Position numbers and translations under genes: made by a program
Shown: piece by piece, positions 1 to 13,517 of the stretch
How the letters are laid out: the number at the start of each line of letters is the position of its first letter
How positions within the stretch are numbered: the stretch's first letter is position 1
Assembly (NCBI GenBank): GCA_021234155.1
Contig: JAJEKV010000156.1
Location: 560,001 to 624,000 of the forward strand
Length of the DNA: 64,000 bases
Direction: 5' to 3'
DNA from: Isoetes taiwanensis
Taxonomy: Eukaryota; Streptophyta; Lycopodiopsida; Isoetales; Isoetaceae
Notes under the pieces: model-generated
What the model was told of the DNA's origin: nothing
The model's input: only the letters and a program-made list of their open reading frames with translations
Databases searched by the model: none

Positions 1-165
1 GCTTAACCATGATGGAGGTACATCGAGTCTAATCGTGAAGGTCGATAATTCAGCTATTGCATGATGTGCCTCATCATTTGATGACCAATCTTCAAGATAA
101 AGGTTTCCTCTGAAGGAAGGAAAGAACACATTACGATTTGCACAAAATGGCTTTCGGCTAAGAAA

Positions 166-1366
166 TTATCCTTTGTCATCAATGCCCTCAAGTATGCACG
201 CCTCTTCAAGCATACAATTCTCTTCTTGGATGCGTGCTGCTTCAACATTTTGGACGGTTTTTTCTGAGCGCTTTGAAGTAGTATTGGAGGATCGTGATGG
301 CTTACTAGGACACTGATATGCATGGTGGCCAAATCCTTTGCAGACACGGCATTGATCCCGCTTGAGCAAAGTGCCATCCCTTGCATATTGAGGCTGTGGA
401 TCTCCTTGTGCTTTGCCTTGAGCATTAGCTCCTTCCCTTTGTGGATGGGAACGTCCCTTATTCTGAGCCATGCAGACTTGCTCTGATCGACTACTTTTGT
501 CACCTCGTTCCTTATGCATAAGAGATATTTCAAGTAGGTCATCCACCACATCTTCCCAAGATGTTCCTTTTCGATTTGTCAGCATCATTTCAACTGTGTA
601 TCCCCATGACTTTGGCAGAGATTTGTATAAGCAAAGCTTCTTCTGAATTTCTGAAAGGGCATTTCCCTCACCTGCATCAGCTTATAGATCAAAGTACTCC
701 TGTAATTTCAGAATGTGCCCCCTTAGATCCTGCCCGTCTTGAAAACTCATTGCTTCATGTTCTGTATGAAGTTGCTGTTGAGTGGAGAAGATGATCTGAA
801 CAGCAAAACACTATGGAGAGAAGAGGAGACGCACCAAGTAACAAAGGAGAAGCAGGAAACTTATGTATTACACTAACTCATGAGATGTACATATATATAT
901 GTGCCACGTCCTCATGTTGGGTGGCAAATAGGGAAAAAGATAAAGAATGGGGGGACCCATGGGCTAATATAAAATGTCCCATGGGGTACAACGTTAAGTT
1001 ACAACGTTAAGTTACAATGACTTAACATGTTCAATATATCACATTATACTAATCTAACAGTTGCATAATCTCCATTTCACTCTTCTGGCCATATCTTTTG
1101 ACCAGAAAATCCCACAAATGTTTACTACTTTACTCCAATTCTCCTCGGACCATTCGAAAGGCACATGGCAATGCATGCCAAGGCCTTATTGTCCTAGCAT
1201 TATCCTTTGGAATGTCTGGTGGCTGTTCCGTGCCATCCACAACTTCCCACAACATCTCAGCCTTAAGATAAAGGCTAATCATCCTCCTCCATGCTTCGAA
1301 ACCCTTCCCATCAAAAAGTTGGGGTTTCAAGTTCATGAGCATGGAGTTTGAGTTTGCCATGGACAC
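166..1366 (-). pseudogene. Ty1-copia retrotransposon gag, broken by stops and a solo LTR
   Basis: This is the capsid and nucleocapsid part of a plant copia polyprotein read leftward. The N-terminal piece (1366-1130) has the typical LKPQLFDGKGFEAWRR start of plant copia gag. The C-terminal piece (588-166) carries a CX2CX4HX4C zinc knuckle, CRVCKGFGHHAYQC. Between them the reading frame continues as WDFLVKRYGQKSEMEIMQ up to position 1060 and resumes at 775 once the 284-bp insertion and one target-site copy are ignored. Two in-frame TAA codons remain (near 1131 and in the stretch before 588), so the copy is dead. The protease, integrase and RT would lie to the left, outside the window. Confidence 0.85.
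776..1059. mobile_element. Solo LTR inserted in the copia gag
   Basis: The 284-bp block starts TGTTGAGTGG and ends AATCTAACA, so it has TGTT...AACA ends. It is flanked by the perfect 5-bp direct repeat GTTGC at 771-775 and 1060-1064. There is no internal retroelement sequence, so it is a solo LTR left by recombination. Its sequence differs from the host element's own LTR candidate at 1441. Confidence 0.88.
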
Positions 1367-1428
1367 AAAGAGCTCACAGTCTCAGGATCTTCCCCAAAAT
1401 GAGAATTTCTTCTCTTAGATTGAGCAAA

Positions 1429-1440
1429 GCTCTGATACCA
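1429..1440 (-). other. Primer binding site for initiator tRNA-Met
   Basis: On the minus strand this reads TGGTATCAGAGC, the standard plant copia primer site complementary to tRNA-iMet. It lies about 60 bp upstream of the gag start and abuts a CA dinucleotide, the expected 3' end of the 5' LTR. It fixes the element's orientation as leftward. Confidence 0.9.
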
Positions 1441-1606
1441 TGTGAAGAATCAAGAAACAAGAATGCAGACGAAACTATCTCTAGATTGTCTGTGATCACA
1501 AAAAGGAATACAACAGAATAAATATAGTGGCAGGAACCCAACCGCTTGAGATCAGTCAGGGAAACCAACCGCTTGACTCTCCTAGGACATGTGTCAGTCT
1601 CACACA
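1441..1606 (-). repeat. Probable 5' LTR of the copia element
   Basis: On the minus strand this interval would begin TGTGTGAGAC and end TTCTTCACA, directly before the primer site. It holds a TATATTTATT stretch usable as a promoter. The inner edge is firm. The outer edge (1604 or 1606) is chosen only from the TGTG/CACA ends, because the partner LTR is outside the window. Confidence 0.45.
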
Positions 1607-2329
1607 GCTTGAATATTTTAACAGTTGTGTCATGTTTTAGTTTTATTTTGCTTTGCACTGTCTCAACCATTCACGATCTTCGTGTTGGACCTAAAATTTT
1701 CAATTCTTTGTTTCTTTTGTTCTTTCTTTTTATGTCAATCAACACAAGGGTTTGCACAACTTCTTATTTACTCGCTTGAAATGACCCACACTTCCCTTGA
1801 AACTTCAATTCTACATGAACTAGCTTCTGTCTCCACGATTCGATTCAATTGTTGATATATGGCCTAGGACAAAGTTGTTTCCCATGCCATGAAACCCGTG
1901 CCCTCCAAGTTCGTAGAAGTGCAACAAACTTGCCAGTCCAAGTGCCAAAGAGATCTAAAAGTCATGGACAACTAATTCTAATTTCCAACCTGCAAGGAGA
2001 GACCAACAAGAGAAACCAGCAGAACACATATAATTGAGCATTAAGAAAGGTAAGGTGGACCAACTTGGGTTTCCATGGCCAAGGAATATTTTTTCATATT
2101 CAATCCTATTGAATGAGATTGGTAATTGCATGTTGACGTATACCATGGAATTAAATTAAATTCTGTCCTTGAAAATTGGAAACAATATACAACCTTCCAA
2201 AGCCGGAGGTGTATGCATCGAGAATAAGCATATTTTTCTAAATGTGCAAGTTGCTTTATGCAAAGGAAACAACTTATTTGTTACAGATTTGTGAACAACA
2301 TTCATTTACTATAATTGCTATTACATGTA
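1607..2329. other. Intergenic sequence, nothing recognised
   Basis: AT-rich sequence with short unsupported reading frames. I see no conserved protein, RNA gene or repeat here. Confidence 0.5.
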
Positions 2330-2711
2330 CAAATTGCTCTAAATAGCTTTTATATAAGGGGCATACGCAGTCATTTTGACTACGCAGTCCTGTGAGTGCG
2401 AGCTGTGATACTGTCTGCTGAAATCCCACAACTAAGATCCCCACATCAGGAATATCTTAAAGGCATTTATATACATGGACAATTTTATGGCCCACAAGTT
2501 CCTTATCATGTTTTGTTTGTGCAGTTTGTTCGAGGGAAATGGAACAACTTGTATTGGTGCTTACGAAATCCAGAAATTATGCTTATTAAACTTCCAACAA
2601 ATGCAACCAACATCAATGCAACTCCAAACAAAATGCACGCCTATAAAACAATCGATCATATAAGTAAGACCACTAACTAGAAAGTGGAAAGCTCATAGAT
2701 TCTGCACTTAC

Positions 2712-5700
2712 CCAATTGGCAAGCCATGATAGGCTTAAAACTCTAGGCTTCTTTATTAACAGCCACATTATACATGGAAGCTGCAAACAGAGAATAGCAT
2801 GTTAAACACTTTAATCTATGATGAAGACGCATGGAACTCTATTTTGTAGTCTAAGTAGCATTGGTAAGTTAATTTAAATATTTGTTGTATGGTTCAATGT
2901 CACTGCAGCAACTTCTTATGTTTTTAACTTCTTATCTGTTCCTAGTCTGAAAAAATGCACAAAACAGGATAACTAACTGCACCTTAGATTGACACATGAA
3001 GCTTTGCTACAGGCAATTCTGCACATGAGCGCACAATCAAGCAGAAGAGGGAAGACAAAACAACAACTTTATTTTGCATGCAATTCAGAAAATGAATCTA
3101 ACTGCCCCCTTAACTGCAACACCTTGTTCTAATTATAGCCCCAACATTCAGGCTTGTATGGCATGTTCATCTGATAAATCTTTTATGGTCTGTATGTCAT
3201 CTGATATATCTTTTATATTATGTTCAGCTTTTTAGTTTTTTATTGAAACATCAATGTTCTCCCTTAAACTAAACTACCTCGAAGGAAGTTGGAACTCATG
3301 AGCCATTGTCTTTCTCATGAGTGAGACAGACCATCTCCTTGAGAAAGAAAGATGTGTATCCAGATGTTTCCATTTAGGAATTAAAAGCATGCCATAGATT
3401 ATGCAAATCTGTCCAAGGCTTCGAATGCCCTTGTTAGGACCTAAAATTTTGTTGCTCTTTGAAATAGTTGGTTGTCATTTAGACATCCATATGACACCTT
3501 ATTAGATGCAAGAATTGAAATGAAACCTATTAGATCTGCATGACTCCCACCTACTGTGGAACTATGTGTCTACCCACAATCTAAACTGAATTGCCAGCAT
3601 CAACAAACAGCTAAAGGCTGGCAGACCAGTTGGGTATGGAACCCACGGCCTCATGCTGGCAAGCCAAGTGCTTATGTGTATAGTTCCTGTTGTAAGAAAT
3701 CCAAGCCCTTCCCATTCTTGTCTGCCCTGGTGCATAAAGAAAATTTCTGAAAAATAAAGATGGGACTGCAGACTAGCCAGCCTTGGTTCTAATACCAGGT
3801 TGGAAGATAAGGATAGACAATGTACTAGCTGGGGATTGGACCTAATATCTCGTGCTTACAAGCCCAGTGATTAGAGTGCCAGGTGCCAGATTCTAATACC
3901 AAGATGGAAGAAAAGGATGCACCATATACCAGCGGGGTATTGGACCTAATACCTCGTGCTTACAAGCCCATTGATTAGAGTGCCAGGTGCCTATAGTTTA
4001 CAAGTGATAAAGGAGGGAGGGAAGCATTAAATTGAGAGATGAGACGAGAGCAGGATTAACATGCCTATATCTTGCTTGAGAAATTCTGAAGCATACAGAT
4101 GACTTGCATGAAGAAATTTTCAAAGCCACGGAAATATGCTTGTGGACTTGCAATAAAGCCGGGGCCAACAACATTCTCCAAAATCCAAGCACAAACCCCA
4201 GCATGTTGGTGAAACATGTAAAGTATCAGGGAAGGCTGAGACCCAGTGTTCCACATATGGACCTTATGAGCTATGTCTTGGCACTAAAAAGTCGTCTTTT
4301 CAAAAAAAAGGAAAAAAAAAATGCCACGATCGACTCATCCATGGGTGCTTACAGTGAATTTCAATGTCTGGAGCAATACAGCATTCAACTTTTTTGGCTT
4401 ACTGTGGGAAACAACTATTTTTTCAAGTTGAATCTTATGCGGCTTAAGGGAATATGCCATAGCACAGAAAGACCTATGGCTTCATGTATGCTTTTCACAG
4501 CCAAATAATGCAAGTTGAACTGGAGTTTCATGTCATGGTATGTCTGCCCTTATCGATATGTGTGCTAAAATGTTGGAGCTCCGGGGAGACAAGGTCAGCA
4601 TAAATGGATAGTAATGCCAAGCATATCTGGAATCTGTTGTAAAATCCAGCATTATCTATCATGAAAAATGCCTTGTCAGCACCTGCCAAGCATATCTGGC
4701 ATCTGTTGCAAAATCCAGCATTATCTATCAGACAAAACATGCCAAGTACATTTATGCGCCATATGTACATTTGATCTGAGATAGGTAGGTGAGTCATTTA
4801 CTACAAAAGTTCTTTGCTTTCCTCATCAGAGCATAAAGCTTTTGATACGATTGGCTGGTGGAACGCCTGATTGTAATCCATGTTTCTTTCCCAGAAGTGG
4901 AATTTTTGTTGTATTGTCTCTTTGAACTTTTCATACATTAATTGGACACTGTTTTTGAGCCCCTTTCCTTTTCTTCTCCTTTGAAATTGAGTCTCCGTAA
5001 ATTGGTGTCAGTTAAGGACTGCAAAGGAGATAATTATAATCAAACTACAAAATGTGGTCTAGATTTCCTTTGCACATCTACTTCTGAGCTTGCTGGGGCT
5101 CTTTCAGAATTTTGTTAACCATTCAAGAAACTTTCCCATGAAGTATAGACAGCCTTCAGGTCTTGAAGGTAATAAACTACCTGTAATGTGGATCATCTAG
5201 TTTCTCGAAGTAATGCTAGTATGTGTTGCGACCCATCTTTATTTTTGTCATCTTTTCATTTCTATCTCTATTATACTTACAAAATAAGTCGTCGGTGTTA
5301 AAGCAAGGCCACCAAACATTCCTAGAAGTTCTCCAAAAAATGGAATTGCAGTAGCGAAGAGACATGTTAATGCTGCAGAAAAGATATCAGGTGTTTGCCA
5401 TTGGTTACACATGAAATCCATATATATATTGCCTCTTTAGTATATGAAGCCCTAAATGCAGATTAAAATTATTTTACTACAAGATATCTGTTTTCGTATT
5501 TCTTTTGTCAAAAAGACTGGGACCTTCAAATTGCAGGGGTATGACTTTCAGTAGAGGGGGGAAGTTATTTAGTGCTAGTCACTTAAGCACCTTCATGTTC
5601 CAGATCTCCTTTCTATTATAATGATGATTGATACTGCCTATCCAATGATGTTAATACATCATCATACCAATTTTGGTTTCTAAGTACCATCTCTTCGTTT

Positions 5701-7159
5701 TGGAAGTTCTAGCCTTTGATGATTGCCTCCAGACAATATTTCTACACAACGCACCTAGCAGCTAATGCTTCTATATAAAATGTCAATGGTATTGGGTACT
5801 TCAACAATTAACTATAATGATTCAAAAGAAAGCAAGCATACCAACATAAATAGGGCGAATAATAGATGTATGAGCAAATGCTTTAGGAACATTCTTCTGA
5901 ATCAAATCGAACATTGGGATGGCAAAAACCTGTGACCAAACAAACATATAATTCATATATAATCTGTTTGATAAAGAACTGAATATTTTTGCAATATCTT
6001 AATCACCTGATAGCTGCCTGTAAGGTGAACCATCACCATCAGATTGGCAGTGGCAATTAACGGCATTGGTTGTTTCAGATCTTCAAGAACATTGGTAAAG
6101 CATGAAGTTGTTCCAAGTTTCCAATAGCCAATACTTGCTACAGGGAAGTAGCAAACAGCAACAAGTATGTAAGCAACTAATACCCCATTCCACATTGGGA
6201 TCTTGGAAGGCTTTAGTTCTGTGGAGCGCATCGTTGATTGAATTTCCAATGCTACATTATGTCCTCCATACGCAAAAGCAATGTCCCCAATGGCATTAAA
6301 TGCTTTGAATATGTTCCTACTGTTATTACAATTACAATTACTTTCGTGTCCCCATCCAGCAAGTGATATCCAGACTATTGTGGAATAACTACATTCCAAA
6401 ATCAATACTAATTAGCCCAGTAAAACAAGAAAGAAGAAATAACTAAAACGACATTAGAATTTCTAAATGGAAGATAAAATACTCACCAAACAGACATCAA
6501 TGTTGCAATTCCAGATACCGTAGTCATTGTTACAGAGTCAAAGTTCGAAATCATTGATACAACGAGTTGGACAGAGCCAAATACAGCTATCCACCAAACA
6601 TGTCCAGCTGTGTTGTTTTTTTCTATTTTCAAGATTTCAGCAAACCGCTTTAACGCATGTCCTCCCGTTAGCATGTAAGCTACGTTTGCAGTAACTTGGA
6701 CTATGACTTGTTGTGATCCAACAATCCATAAGCCAAGTTTGTCGCCAAAAGCACGTTTTCCAAGATCCTGATAGCGGTCGAAACGGTGATCTTCCATTTC
6801 ATGCAACTCAATCATTTGCCATAGTGTGCATAATGTGATTATCCATGAAATAACCAACATCATGATTCCTGGCCACCTAATAAAGACACTAATTGTTAGT
6901 CCTTATTTTAATCCCCACCAAGGAAGTTTATAATACTTTCTCTAGGTAAACAAACGCAATGTCGGAAAAGCATAGGACCTTGATCACAATACATTGTGCT
7001 AATCTAATCTTAATGATACAATGCTCACCAGTCCAACTGTGCCATCGCTGAAGGCAATGCTAACACTCCTGCACCCACCATAGCAGTTGATATATGCACC
7101 GTAGAATACCACCATTTGGCACAATGTGAGCCTCCATGTTGTACATTGTTGATCTTCAT
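2712..7159 (-). CDS. Lysine/histidine transporter-like amino acid permease (LHT family), six exons found
   Basis: This is a proton-coupled amino acid transporter of the plasma membrane (AAAP superfamily). Exons on the minus strand are 7159-7029, 6876-6487, 6388-6007, 5929-5842, 5372-5281 and 2780-2712. All have GT-AG borders and matching phases, giving 384 codons without a stop. Visible family landmarks are KWWYSTVH and [13 protein letters not shown] in exon 1, [12 protein letters not shown] in exon 2, [18 protein letters not shown] and VAVCYFPVA in exon 3, and [21 protein letters not shown] followed by LPCIMWL across the last two exons. Intron 5 is 2.5 kb and holds SINE-like repeats. The final exon (the GGLR tail, about 45 residues) is not secure; the best candidate is near 2440-2330 and reads GLRS. 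The true N-terminus may include an upstream exon. Family assignment is firm; substrate is unknown. Confidence 0.9.
3560..4000 (-). repeat. tRNA-derived SINE-like fragments, last part tandemly duplicated
   Basis: On the minus strand, 3680-3625 reads like the second half of a tRNA (CTTGCCAGCATGAGGCCGTGGGTTCC). Two further degenerate copies form a tandem duplication with a 104-bp period, 3787-3890 and 3891-3993. Each contains CTCGTGCTTACAAGCCCA and GATTAGAGTGCCAGGTGCC. They lie inside intron 5 of the transporter gene. No poly-A end or target duplication was found. Confidence 0.5.
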
Positions 7160-7817
7160 AAACAACTCATTTCATGAATAAACGTGGGAAGTCCTTGAGC
7201 TATTTCTCAATAAATGTGAGACCAGACATGTTGAATATCGTTCGTATACAATGAACAAGAGCAGAAAAACTATGAGCATATGTCTTAATAAATTCATGCA
7301 TAATCTAATAGTTATGTAGCTTTATTGTCAGTGAGGCCATCCATGTTATACACTTTATATAAACGGGCCTTCAGTGATAACTCATTTCATGAACAGAAGG
7401 AATATTTTGAGCATATGCACGTAATACAAATTTCCTGTCAGGAAGACCTTACATGCACTGGGGTTTATTTATGCTGGTTCCACCGAAACATTTATCACTT
7501 CTCTCAATTGTTAAATCTACCACCCTTCCTTGAATTTGTCATTTCTTGAAATGCTGTGGCCGGTCCTTATGTCGCTTCCATCATGATACCCATAAAAAGC
7601 AAGAGAATACTGGTGAAGTAATCCACCGTCTCTAGAGCTAGGGTTGCATAGCAGACATCTGGAGGACAATAAATTCAAATGCCAAGCAGAGCAGCGTGGA
7701 TAGCATTATGAGCCTTTCATGCATGTTATGAACGAGTCCTATGTCTAGAAGCAATTAGAAGATGATTCAAATAGGTGCTCTGAAATAAATGTGTTTTAAT
7801 TTAAAGTGCCATGCGCT

Positions 7818-8173
7818 CTAAGCCTTTTCATGAGACAATGGCATACCCCAAATGCCATAAGCCAAAGATTTGCAAAGACTAATGAAATAAAACAGAAGCT
7901 GCGCTACCTGGTAGGAATCGTCCAAACTGTCGTCCCTCATGGGCTCTCTGGAGTGTAGAGATAGAGTGTCAATTTCTACACGTTGGCTTCTGCAGCACCG
8001 GAGGAAGTCCATTTTGGGTACACTTTTGAATATTTGAGTTCAAGCGAGCCTCTACGTTGAATCAGATCCGGCGACACATCCTGAAGCTCCCTGTATGCAT
8101 TTGGGTACAAGAGGGGAGGGCGGAATCTCCATAGCCTTGCGCGAGGCTTGACCCCAGGGTCAAAGTCCTGCAA
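7818..8173 (-). other. Possible 5' exon or UTR of the transporter gene
   Basis: Two overlapping minus-strand frames occur here in sequence richer in GC than its surroundings. One starts MDFLRCCRSQ and ends SLDDSYQ directly before a GTAGCG donor-like site, so it could be a first coding exon spliced to exon 7159-7029. No homology supports this; it could be 5' UTR. Confidence 0.25.
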
Positions 8174-9114
8174 GTTTCAACTTGTCGTTTGTCTGCTGCT
8201 GACAAGGTGTCATGTGACTTATTCCTCCTCATTAGATAGTTTTTATTGGCTCAAAATCAGCGTCTAACAAAGCCTATCGCTGTCAGCATTCTAAGAAGCA
8301 TTTAAAATCAACATTTGCTGATTAGAGTCGGCTTCTTAAAATTGGCTTTGAACATTACCTTTTCAATGCTGAGGGCATATGACAGGGACATGGCACCATC
8401 CCTTTCCTTGTTTGACGGGGTCTAATGATGAATCTACAATTCACCCTCCAACAACCATTGTGTTAAGTTGACCAAGTCTGCCCCCAAAACGAGAAGGACA
8501 ACTTGTAAACCATTCCATCCTTATCCACCTTATCACGAATCACCACGTGTTCTATAGAATATATGCCCTTTCTAATGGATAGTTTCCTATAAAAATAATG
8601 AAGAAATCAGAGGCCATGATATACTAAAAGCTAACTTATTTCTGGTTTGTTCTTGCCAGTCAATATCTTCATGCCATCTAGACATTAAAAATAGAAACCA
8701 AAAAAAAAAGTTTGAAGTGTCGTGAGAAGGGTATACCAAATAGTGAACAACTTAAGCATTATGGATAATGAATCTAGAAAAAATAAAAAAAATTGCATGC
8801 TTGGTTTGAGGTATTATATATATATATTTTGAAAACAAGTTGGGTAAATATAGCCCATATCCCCACAAATGGGCCTATCTATAAATAGTAAGAATCACTC
8901 AAATACCCTATTGTATGGATGAAGATTGGATGATCAAAATTGGATCCACTTCATTCAATGGTTTAGATTGAGGCAATAATTTTTGTGTTCATTATCTATT
9001 TTACCATGGTCTACATTGAACCATGGTTCACTATTGGTGACCTCCCCTAGTTGATTGAGATTACTTTTTTTTTTTTCTTGTATGTTCTTTTCTTTTTTCA
9101 GGTTGCCCTTTTGA
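8174..9114. other. Intergenic, AT-rich, nothing recognised
   Basis: Contains a short TA run near 8816 and a T tract at 9065. I see no gene or clear mobile element. Confidence 0.5.
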
Positions 9115-9370
9115 GATAGATAGATAGATAGATAGTAGTTTTAACGTCACGCCACTAGGCAGCATCCAACTGGACATGTGACCACACACCACACTACATT
9201 GCTTGGTTGGGCACACCACACTACATTGCTTGGTTGGGCCCTGCCCCCAACCACCTTACATTGCGTCTGTTGGGATTTGACCCCCAACAGTACCAAGTGC
9301 GATTCTGGGCGGTCTCGAACTCGAGACCACATTGCTAAGGAACTAGTGTGTTACCACTAGACCAAACACC
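9115..9370 (-). mobile_element. tRNA-derived SINE with a (TATC)n tail
   Basis: Read leftward, the unit starts GGGTGTTTGG and has a perfect pol III A box (TGGTCTAGTGG, 9364-9354) and a B-box-like GAGTTCGAGACC (9322-9311) about 31 bp later, as in a tRNA. It ends in a (GATA)5 microsatellite (9115-9135), which is a (TATC)n tail in its own orientation. The body holds two tandem copies of a 27-bp unit at 9186-9239. No clean target duplication was found. Confidence 0.65.
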
Positions 9371-9598
9371 CAGACGCAATATATTGGGAGACAGTATATT
9401 GCTTGAAGGACGACTTTTTGGATCTTGGGTACATTTGCTTAATACACAGACATCCCATAGCTACAAACTAACTTGGATAGATATTTCAAGTAACATTTTC
9501 CTTACTTGAAGGTGCTATTTGAGTCCATCTACTATATATGTGAAATGATGCAGCATATGGCTTTGACGTCAAATCATTGAGCTAAAAAGGTAAAACCT

Positions 9599-10595
<997 letters not shown>

Positions 10596-11139
10596 AAGAT
10601 GAGTGACACTAAGGCCAGACTCATGTGCTTGTGAATAGTAGGGTTGAAGCCATATAATTATATGGAAATTAAAGAGGCTTCTGCAATCGTTCTAACAATG
10701 TAATCTGATGTACAATTTAGTATTGAGAATAGAATAAGACTAACAAACAATAGTGCATGCTTGGGGCAAAGGCAAATCTGAGACGAAGAATTGAATTGAA
10801 TTGACCTTTATTGACCGCAGAGAGAGTAGGGGCACAACTACGAAACACAGCTGCACTCCTGTTGCTAAGACAATCGTAAGCAAATGTTGCAATATGGTCC
10901 AAACGGCCATTAAGCAAACAATTTCTCAAAAATATTTGCAACCCATACACCAATTCCAAATGTAGAAGGTAATAGTTCATTATGCGACTAAAATACCACT
11001 ATATTATTGCCCAAATAAAATAGATTTGCTTAGTTAAAGGGTCAATTCACGTTAATCCTTAGATTTAAAAAAAAAGGTCATTTGTTTAAGAATAGTTAGT
11101 AGGTAATGTAACAAATAACATTTGTGTGAACATTTCTTT
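10596..11139. other. Spacer, nothing recognised
   Basis: No conserved reading frame or repeat was identified between the tandem duplication and the inverted-repeat element. Confidence 0.5.
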
Positions 11140-11741
11140 TTGGGTTGGACTTCAATGGAAACCTCCCCAACTTTCCATGGAAACCTCCCCAACTTTCCTT
11201 GGAAACCTCCCCCATTTTCCATTTTCTATTCTATTCTATTCTATTCTATTCCACGGAAACCTCCCCAACTTTCCTTATATGATCTAGGGAGGTTTCCACA
11301 TTAGAAAACAGGGGAAGTTTCCATGGAAACCTCCCCACTTTCCGTGGAAACCTCTCCAACTTTCTAGGCATGACCTGGGGAGGTTTCCAAGTAAGAAAAC
11401 ATAGGAGGTTTCCATAAAAATACAAAAGAATCCCCTCCCTATTGCACGAAGACCAAGGTTTGCCCTTACGTGCATCTTGATCCTCGTGTGTCTTAATGAG
11501 GAGGAGCCATCCCTCGGTGGTTGCAAAAATTACTTACTATTTTTTTTATAAATGTTTTATGGAAACCTCCCCAACTTTCCAAAGAAACTAGGGGAGGTTT
11601 CCATAAAATGTCTATAAAAGCTCACAAGTTTATCCTCGTAGAGAGCTATTTCTTCAAATGAATCATCCTTATGAGTTATTTCTTCATCTACGATTCATAT
11701 GTTCGTTGTGAGTTCCATCTACAATTTCATCTTTTGTTCCT

Positions 11742-12302
11742 TTGATGCTGCTATTTATCTCATGGATGTGGAGCATAACGTGTATGGGGGGAGTTGAAGA
11801 TGATATATCCACTTATTCATCTCTATATGATTCAGAAGCAACTGTAAGCGATTTCGCTTTTGAGAATGTTGACAATGCTGCAGTTTTTGAGGGCCTAGAC
11901 GATGAAGACCATGTAACACTGAGTGGCGATTATGATAATCATTTGAATGAGGGAGATTCCATTGGATCATATCTGCATATACCTTCAATCTACTCCGGGA
12001 AAGGTTACATTTTCACGGAAGCATCATACTCTTTGATGGTGCAACAACTCAAAACTCAAGTCCAACCCTCTATCGAAGATATCCTAGACGCTGATCCAAG
12101 TTTCCCTACTGGGCATGTTCGGCAGTCACAAAAGCCACAAAGCACACATATAATCAAAAGGTGGTTCAGTTTCCAAAAAAAACTAGAAGTTGGTCCAGAA
12201 ACTAATCTTCTCATACGCATGACTTTCGGGAAGTGGCTCTATATCCCCCTGTCATGGATGTGGAGGAGATTATTTTTAAAGGCCATGTTGATCCGGATTT
12301 AA
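11742..12302 (+). CDS. Unrecognised acidic ORF inside the inverted-repeat element
   Basis: This 186-codon frame is rich in D and E (DDISTYSS, FENVDNAAVFEGLDDEDH) in its first half. In another frame the sequence continues from about 12240 to 12440 as IIFKGHVDPDLRHLP, then FGAKFHGIPEDYVRQCIATC, with one stop. That H...H...C arrangement loosely resembles the zinc-binding domain before an integrase-type transposase core. I see no catalytic domain after it. It is probably a decayed element gene; the function is not established. Confidence 0.35.
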   Translation: MMLLFISWMWSITCMGGVEDDISTYSSLYDSEATVSDFAFENVDNAAVFEGLDDEDHVTLSGDYDNHLNEGDSIGSYLHIPSIYSGKGYIFTEASYSLMVQQLKTQVQPSIEDILDADPSFPTGHVRQSQKPQSTHIIKRWFSFQKKLEVGPETNLLIRMTFGKWLYIPLSWMWRRLFLKAMLIRI

Positions 12303-13517
12303 GGCACCTGCCTATATGCCCTACCCTGGACAACATAAAAAGGATATAGCAGTTTGGAGCCAAGTTTCATGGCATTCCCGAAGATTATGTGAGGCAATGC
12401 ATAGCAACATGTGAATGTAATGCCCGTCACATGAATCCCATCAGTCCTATAATGAGTATCTTGCTGCAAGACAAGATACTCTGGACTAGCACACCTAGCC
12501 TAGACGTGAACTCGATGCCTCTCCCTCTCCCTCTCCCATATGGCCTCATTCTCAAGATCTATCGGCCATGTCCTGCATGGACCTGCCCGTCGAGCAACCC
12601 ATGGTACCTGGGGATGCTTGTTCTTCTGGTGCTTCTGTGCTCTGTTCATCAACAAACCCGTATAACCTACTCCACGGCTGGGGGTGTCTGAACAACCCCC
12701 ATAAACATATCCTCTTATCTATTTGGCAATCCTGGGATGGTTGTCAACAGCCGTCTAATCCTCCAACACCCATGGAGCACGTCCCTAAACCAATGAACTT
12801 GAAATCTAAGTCTACGTAACTAACAACATGGGCTAAAAAAATATGCATGACAAACCATAAGATCCTAAACCCTTAAACTAACTATCTTAGGTAGACAACA
12901 CTCACCCATCAGGCGTAAAGGTCCTAATCTCTGGTGGGGAAGGTGGTGGTGGCATCACGCCCTCGCCCTCTCGAAGCACGCCCTCCCTGTCCATACCTAT
13001 GTTAAGACGTAAGAATAGAATAGAATACTTTTTTTAAAAACATTAATATGGTTAAATTCTAGTAAATGCTAATGGAAATAGTGTCCCTAAACACTTATCA
13101 CGGCTGACAACATTCGCACTTTATCCCACTAAAACACTTATTTTTGCATATGTTTGAAGAATTTTTTGAAGTTAGAACAAGGTGGATGCTACATACCATC
13201 GAGAAAGTAATCACAGATCATGATAAAGACAGATCGAACGTAATGAAACATATAATGAGAATGGGAGGTCCTCACGCATCAACTTGCATTTATGAGTTCA
13301 CGATAAAAGGCTACTTTAGATCTTTGTTTCAACAAAAATACAAAAATAGAGAAATTTCCTTTGGAACAAAATCAGAGAAAACAATATTCATTTACAGTTA
13401 TCGGAACATCGCGGAAAGTAGTATTCATTTGGGATTGAGAAAAAACACTATTCATTTGGGATTATTTGGGATTGAGAAAAACACTGTAGCAAAATATAAC
13501 TATTCACAAAATTTACA

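Noticed and set aside
54-551. 165-codon minus-strand frame at the left edge
   Set aside because: It overlaps the copia gag in another frame, has no domain, and is a shadow of the zinc-knuckle frame.
7325-7549. 74-codon plus-strand frame upstream of the transporter
   Set aside because: It has no domain and lies antisense in the 5' region of the transporter gene. A short sequence resemblance to 7160 (ACTCATTTCATGAA) is all I see.
9311-9364. A functional tRNA gene
   Set aside because: The A and B boxes are present but the stems do not pair as a tRNA, and the sequence continues into a SINE body with a microsatellite tail.
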